DNA of 31,510 nucleotides, taken from positions 14,455 through 45,964 of the forward strand of contig DGDU01000025.1 in the NCBI GenBank assembly GCA_002385605.1, in the 5' to 3' direction. Position numbers and translations under genes: made by a program. Within the stretch, counting starts at the first letter, position 1. Every line of letters starts with the position of its first letter. The stretch is from Christensenella sp. UBA3944 (GTDB taxonomy: Bacteria > Bacillota > Clostridia > Christensenellales > DTU072). The notes beneath the pieces are model-generated. The model did not search any database. It worked only from the letters and a program-made list of their open reading frames with translations, and was not told the DNA's origin. Below are positions 16,492-24,702 of this stretch, piece after piece.

Positions 16492-18885
16492 CTATTCGAC
16501 GAGAAGCAGCATTCCCGAATTTCCTTTGAGGCGGAATGACTTGTTGAAGTTGATGGCCTTTTCGTTCTGAAGCCCTATCACCAGGGGGGTGGTTATGGTC
16601 TTGCCCGCCGAGGTGTAGCCGAGTTTGGGGTTGATGCCGATATCGAACTCCACGGGCTTTTTGCTCTTGTTGAACACCACGGCAAGCAGCTTGCCGCCGT
16701 TGATGTAGGATGTGAGCTTGACATCCTGCTTGTCGGTGGAGGCGGGGTTGGTTTTGTCCCAGAAGCCGTACATGCGGGCGCCGCCAATGCCGAAGCGTTC
16801 CAGCACGCCGTAGAGAGACTCTAAAAACGCCTCGTTCTTCTCGCCGCCTTCGCCGCACCTTATTCTCATGCCGTAAAGCAGGGCCTCGATAGCGTTAAAT
16901 GAGGGCGAGGCGTATTCGGCGGGCACGCCGTAAAGGGCGCCCGATACCTCGGTGAGGATATAGTCCTCGTCCCTGCAGCCGTCAAAGGACGCGTCCGCCG
17001 AAATCCTGTCCACAAAGGGCAGGATGTGGGTATGGATATTTAACGAGTTGGCAAGAGCCCTCTCCTCGGTGAAGTTGTTGCTTTCCTTTAGGGTTATGCC
17101 GAGCGCGGCGGCGCAGCCGTCCGAAATCCTTCTGATTCTTTCGGCGACATCGCGGCAGACATGCGCACCCTCGATGCCTATGCCGTCGGCGCGCAGGTTC
17201 TCGTAAATGTACCCTACTGCCTCGGCGAAATAATTGTCCATGCGGGAGTCGGTTTCGAGAAGCACCGAGGCCTGCCCCCCGCCCTTTCCTGAGCTTTGCC
17301 TTACCGCGGCAACCGTGCCCGCGCCGAACTTATTAGAAAGCTCCCTGTCGCCTTCCTGCGCCCGATGGATAAACTCGGAGCCGAAAGCCTTAAAGCAGTT
17401 TAACTCGGGGTTGTTCTCGGATGTATGCCAGAGAGAATAATCCAGCGAAACCTTAAACCCCTTGCTTCGGGCTACCAAAATGGCATTTTTGATATCACAA
17501 AAGTCGGTAAACGGATAATTTATATCGTTGTAGGGAGGTTTGCCCCAGGTAAGCTCGACGGCGTTGTTTTTGTACCACGAAGCGCGCTCCACGCGCTTGA
17601 CGAACGGGCCCTCGTCCCCGATGTTTGCCATTTTTATGCCGAACTGCGCGGCCAGGTCGGGCTGCCTGAATGGGGTGAAGTGAAGCTCGAAATTAAACTC
17701 CATGGACTTGCCAGCGGGCAAAACCACCTTGCCCGTATACGCCGTAAGCGCGGCGCCTTTATCCGTCTTTGCCAGCGTTATGCCGCCCGCCCCGCGGTTG
17801 TCCCACGAAAACACGGGCAGTTTGAAAGGCTTGTATTTGTACAGCTCGCCCTCGAAGGGAAGCATATCCTGCTTATCTTTGAAGCGCACCCTTGCGCCGC
17901 AGTTGATGTCGCCCACAAAGACAGAATCGTGCTGCTTTGCGTTGTCCCAGACATACTCTATGGGCGCGAAATACCCGCCTCTCTTGCCCAGGCCGGCGTT
18001 AAAGGTGCAGGCGGCGAAGTAGAAATTAAGGGCGATGTTGTTTATTATGATATCCTTTTCGGCAAACAGCTTTATGCGGTAGTCGATGTAACCTTCGTAT
18101 TTGGCGGTGCCCGAAATCTCGGTGCGGGTTGCCTCGCTTCTGCCCTCGGCGGAGAAGGTGACCGTGCCGCCCTTGCCGCTTACGCGCTGCTTAGAGTACC
18201 TGTACCTCTGCCCCTCCACCACAAACTCCATCGGGTTGTAGAAAAGGTTATTCTGGGGCTGCGCGGCAATATAGTTGCTGGGGGTAAAGAAGGAGATGAC
18301 ATCGGATATAAGCCCGTCGTTCGCTATTATCGCTTCCTTGCCTGTGAACAGCAGCTTGTTTTCTTCGGCGGCGAGGATGTTGTAGCCTTTTACGGGCGAA
18401 TCCTTAACACCCAGGGTCGAGTTGAGCCACTTGAGCCTTCCGCCCGAGTAAATGTCGTCGGCGCCCTCGTTAAAGACAAGCTCGTCGTTCAGGTTTAGGG
18501 TGAGCTTAACCTTTACCGTCCCTATCGTGACCGTGGTGGCGAATGTGCCCAGCTTGGCTTCCGAAAGGTCGAAGCCGATATAAAGCGGCTGCATCTTACC
18601 CGCGAAAAGCTTCAATTTGCGGTAAAAGAACAGGCCCGTGTGGCTTATCCCCGCCGTGTTGAGGCACATAACCGCTTTGGGAAGCTCCTGCCCCTCTCCG
18701 ACCAGTGGCGAGGTTATGACATCCACCTCTTCGGTGATGTCGCTTACAGCCACAAGCTGCGCCACAAAGTATTGGTAGCGGGAGGTGGTGTATAAAAAGC
18801 TCGTCCCAGAGGGGGCGTCCGCGAGCTCGCTCATGTCGAAGTAGTTATTTATGACTTTTTTGCTGTCTACGGCGTAAATTTTCAT
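16492..18885 (-). CDS. Putative glycoside hydrolase, GH123/DUF6067-like
   Basis: A 797-aa protein with no signal peptide. I do not recognise a firm family; the layout resembles DUF6067/GH123-type proteins. Residues 1 to about 400 are beta-rich and resemble a large carbohydrate-enzyme beta-sandwich. A TIM-barrel-like middle begins near 'RASWYKNNAVELTWGKPPYNDINYPFTDF' (about 435-465), with 'GFKVSLDYSLWHTSENNPE' and the strand-end motif 'RADGIGIEGAHVCRDVAERI', whose Asp and Glu are candidate catalytic residues. The last 100 residues or so look like a small beta domain ('GGKLLAVVFNKSKKPVEFDIG'). The ATG has GGAGG seven bases upstream and lies 21 bases after the GH2 gene, so the two form an operon and probably act on the same or a linked glycan. 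If GH123-like, hexosaminidase activity would be expected, but this is uncertain. Confidence 0.5.
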   Translation of the reverse strand: MKIYAVDSKKVINNYFDMSELADAPSGTSFLYTTSRYQYFVAQLVAVSDITEEVDVITSPLVGEGQELPKAVMCLNTAGISHTGLFFYRKLKLFAGKMQPLYIGFDLSEAKLGTFATTVTIGTVKVKLTLNLNDELVFNEGADDIYSGGRLKWLNSTLGVKDSPVKGYNILAAEENKLLFTGKEAIIANDGLISDVISFFTPSNYIAAQPQNNLFYNPMEFVVEGQRYRYSKQRVSGKGGTVTFSAEGRSEATRTEISGTAKYEGYIDYRIKLFAEKDIIINNIALNFYFAACTFNAGLGKRGGYFAPIEYVWDNAKQHDSVFVGDINCGARVRFKDKQDMLPFEGELYKYKPFKLPVFSWDNRGAGGITLAKTDKGAALTAYTGKVVLPAGKSMEFNFELHFTPFRQPDLAAQFGIKMANIGDEGPFVKRVERASWYKNNAVELTWGKPPYNDINYPFTDFCDIKNAILVARSKGFKVSLDYSLWHTSENNPELNCFKAFGSEFIHRAQEGDRELSNKFGAGTVAAVRQSSGKGGGQASVLLETDSRMDNYFAEAVGYIYENLRADGIGIEGAHVCRDVAERIRRISDGCAAALGITLKESNNFTEERALANSLNIHTHILPFVDRISADASFDGCRDEDYILTEVSGALYGVPAEYASPSFNAIEALLYGMRIRCGEGGEKNEAFLESLYGVLERFGIGGARMYGFWDKTNPASTDKQDVKLTSYINGGKLLAVVFNKSKKPVEFDIGINPKLGYTSAGKTITTPLVIGLQNEKAINFNKSFRLKGNSGMLLLVE

Positions 18886-18906
18886 GTGTCCGCCTCCGTC
18901 GGGGGT

Positions 18907-21900
18907 CTAGAATATTATGTTCTCGTCCTTTACGCTCGTAAAGGGGATAAGGGTAAAGCTAGTAAAATACGCCTCGTCGGCGTTAAGCCTGTACTCTTTT
19001 AGCGGGCGCGGGCCGCAGCTTCCGCTGCCCAAACCGCCCACAAAGCCGTCTACGCTTATATAGTTTCTGTCCTGCGCGGGGGTTATATCCTCGGCGTGGC
19101 GGCAGGCGGCAAGCCCGTTGTCGCTTATTTCTTTGGCGTTAAGGTTGAATGGCGCGGCGTCGGCGAGAATCATAAGCCCGGCGCCTTCGCCGTTGCGGAT
19201 TACGGCGTAGCGCACATCGCAGCGGTTGCCGCTCTCCTGGGGCTTGATGTTATAGCTCATAAAGTCTTTAACCTTTGCCCTGTATACGCCAAGCCTTGCG
19301 TGAGCCGTAAAGTCGGGATAGTTTTGCATATCACCCATGCCGCAGTAGATTATATCGTCGAATTCCTTTTTGAGTTCAATAGTCTTGCCTACCCTGGGGA
19401 GGTCGGGAAGCTTCTTGCGCAGGGGCACAAGCCTTGTGCGAACCTTGACGCTGCCGTTCGGGTATATGGCGTAGCTGTCTTCGGTGAGGAACAGCGCCCT
19501 GCCTTTTGGCGGGGTAAGCTCGGAGGTTACCTTTACAACCACGACATCCTCTTTTTCGGCGTGCGACATCGACACCTTTACGGGGGTAAGGGCATCGTAG
19601 CCTTTCCTATACCAACTGCCCGCTATATATTTGTCATTGTCGGTTGGCGCGCGGAAAATGTTTGTGTACACGGCGCTGCCGAAGCGGTCGCTTCTTAAGG
19701 GCTTGCTAACGAGGTAATCGACGCCGTCGCAGGAGTATTCCACGATGCCTCCCGTATCCTTGTCGAAAACAATCCTGCCGCCGCTGAAGTTTACGGCGAG
19801 AATTTTGGGCTGCGAGCTTACGGAGATTTTGCCGCCCTCGGCTGTCTTTACGGAAGGAAGCTGCTCGGATATCCTTAACTGCTCGGTGGCGACGGGGGTT
19901 TCGCCGTCCCAGTAATCTATGTTTAGCCAGATATCGCCCGCCGTATCGAAAAGCAGAAGGTTGAAGGTCTGGCTCTTTCCGGGCGGGATGTCGCAGCTTA
20001 GGTCGTAGGTGCCTGCCTTTTTGCCGCCGATATACAGCGTGGCATTTACGGTGAGGTAACCCGACGAGCGGAAGCTGTTGCAGTTGGTGAACTCGACTAT
20101 GCCGTTGCCCGCAAGCCTCGCCCTTACGGGGCGGTAGACATTCTTGAGGTTATACGCTCCGGCGTGCGGAACGCGGTCGGGGGTGAACAGCCCGTCGACG
20201 CAGAAATGCCCGTCGTGGACATATTCGCCGTGGTCGCCGCCGTAGGTGTATCTGAATTTTTTGTCCTTATGGAAGATGGCGTGGTCGGCGAACTCCCATA
20301 CGCAGCCGCCCATAAAGTTATCGTGGGCGTAGAATTCCTGCCAGTATTCCTCGAGGCTCCCGGGTCCCGTGCCCATGGCGTGGGCGTATTCGCACAGGAA
20401 GTATGGCTTTTTGGCGAGCGCCAGCCTTCTGCCGGCGTTGCCGTAGCTGCCTTTGGCTATCCTTCTTAAGTTTTCAACCGAGGTATACATATCGGATACG
20501 ACATCGTAGCCTATACGCCTGGTGCGGGTGGCGCCTTCGTAGTGGACGGGCAAAGCCGAAACCTCTTTAAGTTTGGCATAGCAATAGTCGTGGCACTTTA
20601 TGCCCCCCGACTCGTTGCCGAGCGACCACATAATGACGCTGCAGCTGTTGCGGTCGCGGTAGTACATACGGGATACCCTGTCCCAATAATGGCGCTTCCA
20701 TTTGCGGTTGCCGCTTATCTGCCAGGGGTAGAGGGTGCCGTGGCACTCGATGTCGGCTTCGTCTATTACATAAACGCCGTATATGTCGCAAAGCTCGATA
20801 AACATGGGGTCGGGCGGATAATGCGAGGTGCGCACGGTGTTTATGTTGAAAGCCTTGAAAATCTCGACATCCTTTATCATGTCGGCGGGGGTCATATAGT
20901 AGCCCGTGTAGGGGTTGGTGTCGTGATGGTTTACGCCCTTAAGCTTTACAAGCCTTCCGTTAACAAGGAATTTGTTGTGCTCGATGGTAACCGTCTTGAA
21001 GCCCACCTGCTTGCAGATGGCTTCGGTGAGGATTTTGTCTTTATAAAGCGTAAGCGTGAAGTTGTAAAGGGTGGGGACTTCCGCGTTCCATTCCTCTACC
21101 TCGAGCCCTTCGAGAACGAAGCGGGTGTAATGCTCGGCGTCGGCAATTCTGGCGGCAATGGTTTTGCCGTTTCGGCTCAGCGAAACCCTTACCTTGCAGC
21201 CCTCGAAGTTGTTTACCCTTACGGTTACCGCTGCGTCGTACTTGTCGCCCTTTTTGATTGGCACAAAGGAAAAATCGTATATGTAGGACGGTTCGTTGGC
21301 GAATAGAAGGACATCGCGGAATATGCCGTTGTGGCGGAACATATCCTGGTCCTCGAGGTAGGAGCCGTTGCACCATTTGTGGACAACGGCGACAAGCTCA
21401 TTTTCGCCCGGCTGAATGTAGCTGTCGATATTAAATTCCGCCGTGTTGTGGGAGCCTTCGCTGTAGCCAACATACCTGCCGTTGATGTAGACTTCGACAC
21501 AGGGCGCCACGCCCAGAAAGGACAAAATGTATCTTTTGTTCAGGTCGTCAATTCTGAAGAAGGTGCGGTACACGCCCTTGCTGTTGTACTGCTTGCGCCC
21601 GCAGGCGTACTCGGTGCCGTTTATGTCCTCTTTATAGGTGCCGGTGCTGTCTTTGGTGGGGATTTTGGGCGGGGTTACGGGGAAGGGATACTTGCCGTTT
21701 ACATAAAACGGGGGCTCGTAGCCCAGGGCCTGCCACACCGAAGGCACTTGTATCCTGTCGAAAGCTATTTTTGAGGTATCCAGAATTTTGGGGAATTCTT
21801 TGTAATTCTTAAAATAGGCGAAGTCCCAGATGCCGTTAAGGCAGCGAACCTTGTCGCTTATATACCTTCTGTCCTGAGGTGCGGCGTTAACCGCTTTAAG

Positions 21901-21999
21901 CTCGCTCGAGAACGGAATAAAGTATCCGCGAGCGGGAAGCTTATTATCCTCAAAAACCTTGAACTTGCAGTAATTCTTGCTCTTAAGGTTGTAAATCAT
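18907..21999 (-). CDS. lacZ: GH2 beta-galactosidase (LacZ type)
   Basis: A 1030-aa LacZ-like enzyme that hydrolyses terminal beta-galactosides. Order: GH2 jelly-roll sugar-binding domain ('RYISDKVRCLNGIWDFAYF ... VPSVWQALGYEPPFY'), Ig-like domain, TIM barrel starting near 'VKLKGVNHHDTNPYTGYYM', then the domain-4 and small-chain beta-sandwich ('GMGDMQNYPDF'). The acid/base Glu is E463 in 'MWSLGNESG' and the nucleophile is E537 in 'CEYAHAMGTGPGSLEEYW'; both match the positions of the classical enzyme closely. There is no signal peptide, so it is cytoplasmic. The start ATG follows GGGGAG by five bases. It is the first gene of a two-gene unit with its own promoter; no lactose permease or repressor is present. 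Whether lactose or a host or plant galactoside is the real substrate is open. Confidence 0.96.
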   Translation of the reverse strand: MIYNLKSKNYCKFKVFEDNKLPARGYFIPFSSELKAVNAAPQDRRYISDKVRCLNGIWDFAYFKNYKEFPKILDTSKIAFDRIQVPSVWQALGYEPPFYVNGKYPFPVTPPKIPTKDSTGTYKEDINGTEYACGRKQYNSKGVYRTFFRIDDLNKRYILSFLGVAPCVEVYINGRYVGYSEGSHNTAEFNIDSYIQPGENELVAVVHKWCNGSYLEDQDMFRHNGIFRDVLLFANEPSYIYDFSFVPIKKGDKYDAAVTVRVNNFEGCKVRVSLSRNGKTIAARIADAEHYTRFVLEGLEVEEWNAEVPTLYNFTLTLYKDKILTEAICKQVGFKTVTIEHNKFLVNGRLVKLKGVNHHDTNPYTGYYMTPADMIKDVEIFKAFNINTVRTSHYPPDPMFIELCDIYGVYVIDEADIECHGTLYPWQISGNRKWKRHYWDRVSRMYYRDRNSCSVIMWSLGNESGGIKCHDYCYAKLKEVSALPVHYEGATRTRRIGYDVVSDMYTSVENLRRIAKGSYGNAGRRLALAKKPYFLCEYAHAMGTGPGSLEEYWQEFYAHDNFMGGCVWEFADHAIFHKDKKFRYTYGGDHGEYVHDGHFCVDGLFTPDRVPHAGAYNLKNVYRPVRARLAGNGIVEFTNCNSFRSSGYLTVNATLYIGGKKAGTYDLSCDIPPGKSQTFNLLLFDTAGDIWLNIDYWDGETPVATEQLRISEQLPSVKTAEGGKISVSSQPKILAVNFSGGRIVFDKDTGGIVEYSCDGVDYLVSKPLRSDRFGSAVYTNIFRAPTDNDKYIAGSWYRKGYDALTPVKVSMSHAEKEDVVVVKVTSELTPPKGRALFLTEDSYAIYPNGSVKVRTRLVPLRKKLPDLPRVGKTIELKKEFDDIIYCGMGDMQNYPDFTAHARLGVYRAKVKDFMSYNIKPQESGNRCDVRYAVIRNGEGAGLMILADAAPFNLNAKEISDNGLAACRHAEDITPAQDRNYISVDGFVGGLGSGSCGPRPLKEYRLNADEAYFTSFTLIPFTSVKDENIIF

Positions 22000-22030
22000 T
22001 GTTTCTCCCCGTGAAGAGTTATTCTCCGCC

Positions 22031-22051
22031 GCCGATTCTCAACAGATCGGC
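22031..22051 (-). promoter_or_regulatory. Stem-loop in the leader of the beta-galactosidase mRNA
   Basis: Inverted repeat GCCGAT-(9)-ATCGGC, 31 bases upstream of the lacZ start codon. It could be an operator or leader hairpin. A six-base stem is modest evidence. Confidence 0.3.
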
Positions 22052-22060
22052 ATATTTAAT

Positions 22061-22088
22061 ATTGTAGCACATTTTGCCCCGTATGCAA
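22061..22088 (-). promoter_or_regulatory. Promoter of the beta-galactosidase operon
   Basis: On the minus strand there is TTGCAT, a 16-base spacer and TACAAT, with an extended -10 (TGCTACAAT). The leader is about 55 bases. A pair of ATACGGGG direct repeats (plus-strand CCCCGTAT at 22077-22084 and 22096-22103), 19 bases apart, overlaps and precedes the -35 box. Confidence 0.72.
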
Positions 22089-22103
22089 CACCAAACCCCG
22101 TAT
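22077..22103 (-). repeat. Direct repeat ATACGGGG x2 at the lacZ -35 region
   Basis: Two identical eight-base copies start 19 bases apart, close to two helical turns, in the same orientation. One overlaps the edge of the -35 box and the other lies just upstream. This geometry is typical of direct-repeat activator sites such as those of AraC-family proteins (inference). Confidence 0.5.
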
Positions 22104-22111
22104 AGCTAGCC

Positions 22112-23641
22112 TTACGCGGCGCCCGTCATGCCGATGCCGTCCGATATGTGGGTTTGCCTGCCCTCGCGGCTGCCCGTGACGGCAGGGCTTTTTGCCTCGT
22201 TTTCGTCGAGGTCGGTTTTTATCGCGTAGCCCGCTATGCCGCCCGCTATCACATCGCCGCTTGATTCTATCGAGATGGCTTTTGTAACCTTGCACTTATG
22301 GATATCCATACGGATGCTGCCGACATAATCGCCTATGCGCATTTCGTTTTCGGACCTCGCCGCGACGCCGCCCGCGACCACCGTCGCGCCGCCGCCGTTT
22401 ATGCTCAACGAGCCTTCGCAGAAAATATTGCCCGCCGAAAGATTGGTTACCGAGCCGAAAATGCCGCCCGCGTAAACGGTCTTAAGCTCGTCGCCGCCCG
22501 TAACGGATACGGTTATATCGGCGTAGGAAACAAGATTGTAACTGGAATCGAGATATGTTATCCTGCTCGCAGCTAAATCGTACACCCTTTTGATTTCGCC
22601 GGCGAAGCCGCCCGCGTAAAGCCTTACAATATTGAGGGCGTCGGGCACCGATACCTCTATTTTGCCTCGTATGGTGGTGTCGCTTATGGTCATATTCTCG
22701 GCATAGCCTATAACCCCGCCTATCCTGGGGCTGCCGCCGGATATTTCCGCTTTTATATTGAGGTTGGTGGTGCAGGCCTCGACATGGTCGAGGTAAGGGT
22801 CTTCGTCGGCAAGGCGGCTTAAGCCCTTCATATAGCCGGCTATGCCACCTACCGCGCCGATTCCTCCAACATTTTTTGCCTCGAAGCCGCCCTCGGCCGA
22901 GCAATATTCTATCTTGCAATACTCGCCCTTATTAAGAAGCGCTCCGTAGTAGCCGTCTGCGGCGTTTTCGATTTTGCCTTTAATGTTGGTGAGGGCTATG
23001 CCGTAAAACCCGCCGCCCAGAGAGGTATCGAAAAGCCCCCCGCCGGCGCTTACATCGTGCCCCGAAATTACCCTGTGGTTGCCGTAATACTTGCCCCTGA
23101 AGTTCTTTATCGAAACACTTTCGGTAAGCATTATATCCTCGGTCTGGATATACGCCCCGCTTTGGTTATCGAGGTTTTTGAGGTCGGCAACGGAGGAGAT
23201 ATACCCCTCGGCTTCGACTACATAGACATAAATCACGCAGGCAATTTTGCCGTCCAGGCTGAATGTGATTGTGGTTTGGTCACCCTTTTCGGCAAGGCTT
23301 CCCGCCTTAAGTATGCCGGAGGGGTCTACCATGGCGGCGCCCGGGTTGTCGTTCCATTGGCGGAAGTCCTTAAGCTCGAAATCCTTTGTCCACACGGTGG
23401 GGATTCTGATGCCCTGCCTGTCGTTGTAGTCTATGGCAAAGCAATAGGTATAGCGCACGATTCTGGACTTGGCTTCCTGCCTCGCCCTTTCGGTTTCGAT
23501 AGCTTTGGGAATATAAAAAGCGGCGATGACGATTATTGTAACAAGAATCGCCGAAAGCGCCGCGATGGTAATTATCTTTATTTTTTTGTATGTGCTGCCC
23601 GCCTTAACCGAGCCCGACTCTTTCTTATTTTTATTTAACAT
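22112..23641 (-). CDS. N-terminally anchored GLUG-repeat surface protein
   Basis: A 509-aa protein with a short lysine-rich cytoplasmic head, one membrane helix (about residues 20-43, 'IKIITIAALSAILVTIIVIAAFYI') without a clear cleavage site, then an extracellular part. That part starts with a beta-rich segment that has Ig-like character (to about 140) and continues as a beta-solenoid with GLUG-type repeats: 'GGIAGYMKG', 'GGVIGYAEN', 'GGFAGEIK', 'GGIFGSVTN', 'GGVAARSEN' and 'GGIAGYAIK'. It probably binds surface ligands like the giant protein but is held by its N-terminus. The ATG at 23641 lies only seven bases after a TATAAT, so the mRNA is probably leaderless. A TTG at 23659 would lie inside the promoter and is rejected. 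No catalytic motif is seen. Confidence 0.85.
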   Translation of the reverse strand: MLNKNKKESGSVKAGSTYKKIKIITIAALSAILVTIIVIAAFYIPKAIETERARQEAKSRIVRYTYCFAIDYNDRQGIRIPTVWTKDFELKDFRQWNDNPGAAMVDPSGILKAGSLAEKGDQTTITFSLDGKIACVIYVYVVEAEGYISSVADLKNLDNQSGAYIQTEDIMLTESVSIKNFRGKYYGNHRVISGHDVSAGGGLFDTSLGGGFYGIALTNIKGKIENAADGYYGALLNKGEYCKIEYCSAEGGFEAKNVGGIGAVGGIAGYMKGLSRLADEDPYLDHVEACTTNLNIKAEISGGSPRIGGVIGYAENMTISDTTIRGKIEVSVPDALNIVRLYAGGFAGEIKRVYDLAASRITYLDSSYNLVSYADITVSVTGGDELKTVYAGGIFGSVTNLSAGNIFCEGSLSINGGGATVVAGGVAARSENEMRIGDYVGSIRMDIHKCKVTKAISIESSGDVIAGGIAGYAIKTDLDENEAKSPAVTGSREGRQTHISDGIGMTGAA

Positions 23642-23647
23642 AAAATT

Positions 23648-23676
23648 ATTATATAGCAACTCGGTGATAAAATCAA
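23648..23676 (-). promoter_or_regulatory. Promoter of the anchored GLUG-protein gene
   Basis: On the minus strand there is TTGATT, a 17-base spacer and TATAAT. The -10 box ends six bases before the ATG at 23641, so transcription would begin at or beside the start codon. There is no Shine-Dalgarno sequence. Confidence 0.65.
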
Positions 23677-23691
23677 TAACTATATGAAGAA

Positions 23692-23707
23692 CGGCGCATA
23701 AGCGCCG
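23692..23707 (-). terminator. Probable terminator hairpin after the amidohydrolase-2 gene
   Basis: Stem CGGCGC-ATAA-GCGCCG, 27 bases past the stop of the gene ending at 23734. The following minus-strand bases (TTCTTCATAT) are only moderately T-rich, so termination may be partial. Confidence 0.5.
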
Positions 23708-23733
23708 CCTTAAGAAATTCTGATATCTTTATT

Positions 23734-24537
23734 CTACTCCAGCCCGAAAAATCCGGCGGCGTTATGGTAGAAAATCTTATCCTCGTCCTCTTCCGAAAGG
23801 CCCAGTTTTTTGACCCTTATTATTTCGTCGTCGGCGCTCCACATCGGGTAATCGGTGCCGAACATAAACCTTTCGACGCCGAGGCGGTTTATAATTTCGG
23901 CCGCCCTTTGCGGCTCCAGAAAGGCAAGCGATGACGAGGTGTCGAAGTAAACATTGGGTGTTTCGATATAACCTTCGGCGTACTCCCATTCGGAATACCC
24001 GCCGAAGTGCGCGGCTATAAACCTAAGTTGCGGGAATCTTTTCGCGATAGAAATTATACGCTTTGGGGTACTGAATGTATATCTCTTGTCACCCGAATGA
24101 ATCATTACGGGCAAATCTTCATCGATGTTGGAAAATAGCTTAACCGCTTCTTTGCCGTCGGCGTCAAACCTCTGGAAGTCGGGGTGAAGCTTTATACCGC
24201 GCATGCCGAGCCCCTTAATCCTTCCGCATTCCGCCCTTACGGCTTCGGCGCTCATATCGGGGTGCAGGGTGGCAAAGGGTATAAACATTGGGTTGCTTGC
24301 CGCCGCTTCGGCGATAAAGTTATTTATGCTCTCTACCTGTCTGGGAGAGGTCGCCACCGAATGTACCACAGCCTTAACAACGCCCGCCCTTTGGCAGATT
24401 CTTACAAGCCCCGCCGCCGTGCCGTCCTGGTAATTGGTCTGGATGATATCATAAAAGTTTTCTATCGCCTTTACCGCCTTGGCAGCTATCGGGTCGGGGT
24501 AAATATGCGCGTGGATGTCGATGTATTTGTCTGTCAT
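23734..24537 (-). CDS. Amidohydrolase-2 family metal-dependent hydrolase or decarboxylase
   Basis: A 267-aa TIM-barrel enzyme of the amidohydrolase_2 (ACMSD-like) group. The metal site is visible: H9-A-H11 in 'YIDIHAHIYPD', a later His in 'GIKLHPDFQ', 'VMIHSGD', 'FIAAHFGG', and the Asp in 'MFGTDYPMW'. Members hydrolyse lactones or decarboxylate aromatic and related acids; the substrate here is unknown. The start is the ATG at 24537, since the His-x-His strand follows directly and it lies downstream of a good promoter. A longer frame reaching 24654 would cross that promoter. The ribosome site is poor (AGGTG about 15 bases upstream). It is a single gene with its own promoter and a hairpin after the stop. 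Confidence 0.87.
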   Translation of the reverse strand: MTDKYIDIHAHIYPDPIAAKAVKAIENFYDIIQTNYQDGTAAGLVRICQRAGVVKAVVHSVATSPRQVESINNFIAEAAASNPMFIPFATLHPDMSAEAVRAECGRIKGLGMRGIKLHPDFQRFDADGKEAVKLFSNIDEDLPVMIHSGDKRYTFSTPKRIISIAKRFPQLRFIAAHFGGYSEWEYAEGYIETPNVYFDTSSSLAFLEPQRAAEIINRLGVERFMFGTDYPMWSADDEIIRVKKLGLSEEDEDKIFYHNAAGFFGLE

Positions 24538-24582
24538 GATACGCCCGCTTTCACCTGATAAATGGTTATTAATATTTTCATA

Positions 24583-24611
24583 ATGATAGCACATCCCGCG
24601 GGCAATATCAA
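24583..24611 (-). promoter_or_regulatory. Promoter of the amidohydrolase-2 gene
   Basis: On the minus strand there is TTGATA, a 17-base spacer and TATCAT, with an extended -10 (TGCTATCAT). The spacer contains TTGCCCGCGGG, shared with the palindrome at the surface-protein promoter. Confidence 0.75.
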
Positions 24612-24652
24612 TTAAATAGCCCCCTCGGTTTGGTTTTTGTGAAATTGAAGCC

Positions 24653-24682
24653 AAAAAAAAGAAGCCCGTGAGCTTCTTTTTT
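24653..24682 (-). terminator. Rho-independent terminator after the YtcJ-like gene
   Basis: Stem AAAAAAGAAGC with GCTTCTTTTTT around a six-base loop, flanked by A- and T-runs on both sides. It lies 20 bases after the stop at 24703 and ends transcription leftward. The symmetry would allow either direction. Confidence 0.88.
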
Positions 24683-24702
24683 GTTCTCTGTCACAGTGAT
24701 TT

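Noticed and set aside
17425..18498. Rightward open frame of 357 aa
   Set aside because: Antisense shadow of the GH123/DUF6067-like gene; it has no promoter, ribosome site or recognisable domain.
24538..24654. Longer N-terminus for the amidohydrolase-2 protein
   Set aside because: The extension crosses a good promoter (24583-24611) and is not homologous-looking. The His-x-His motif follows directly after the ATG at 24537.
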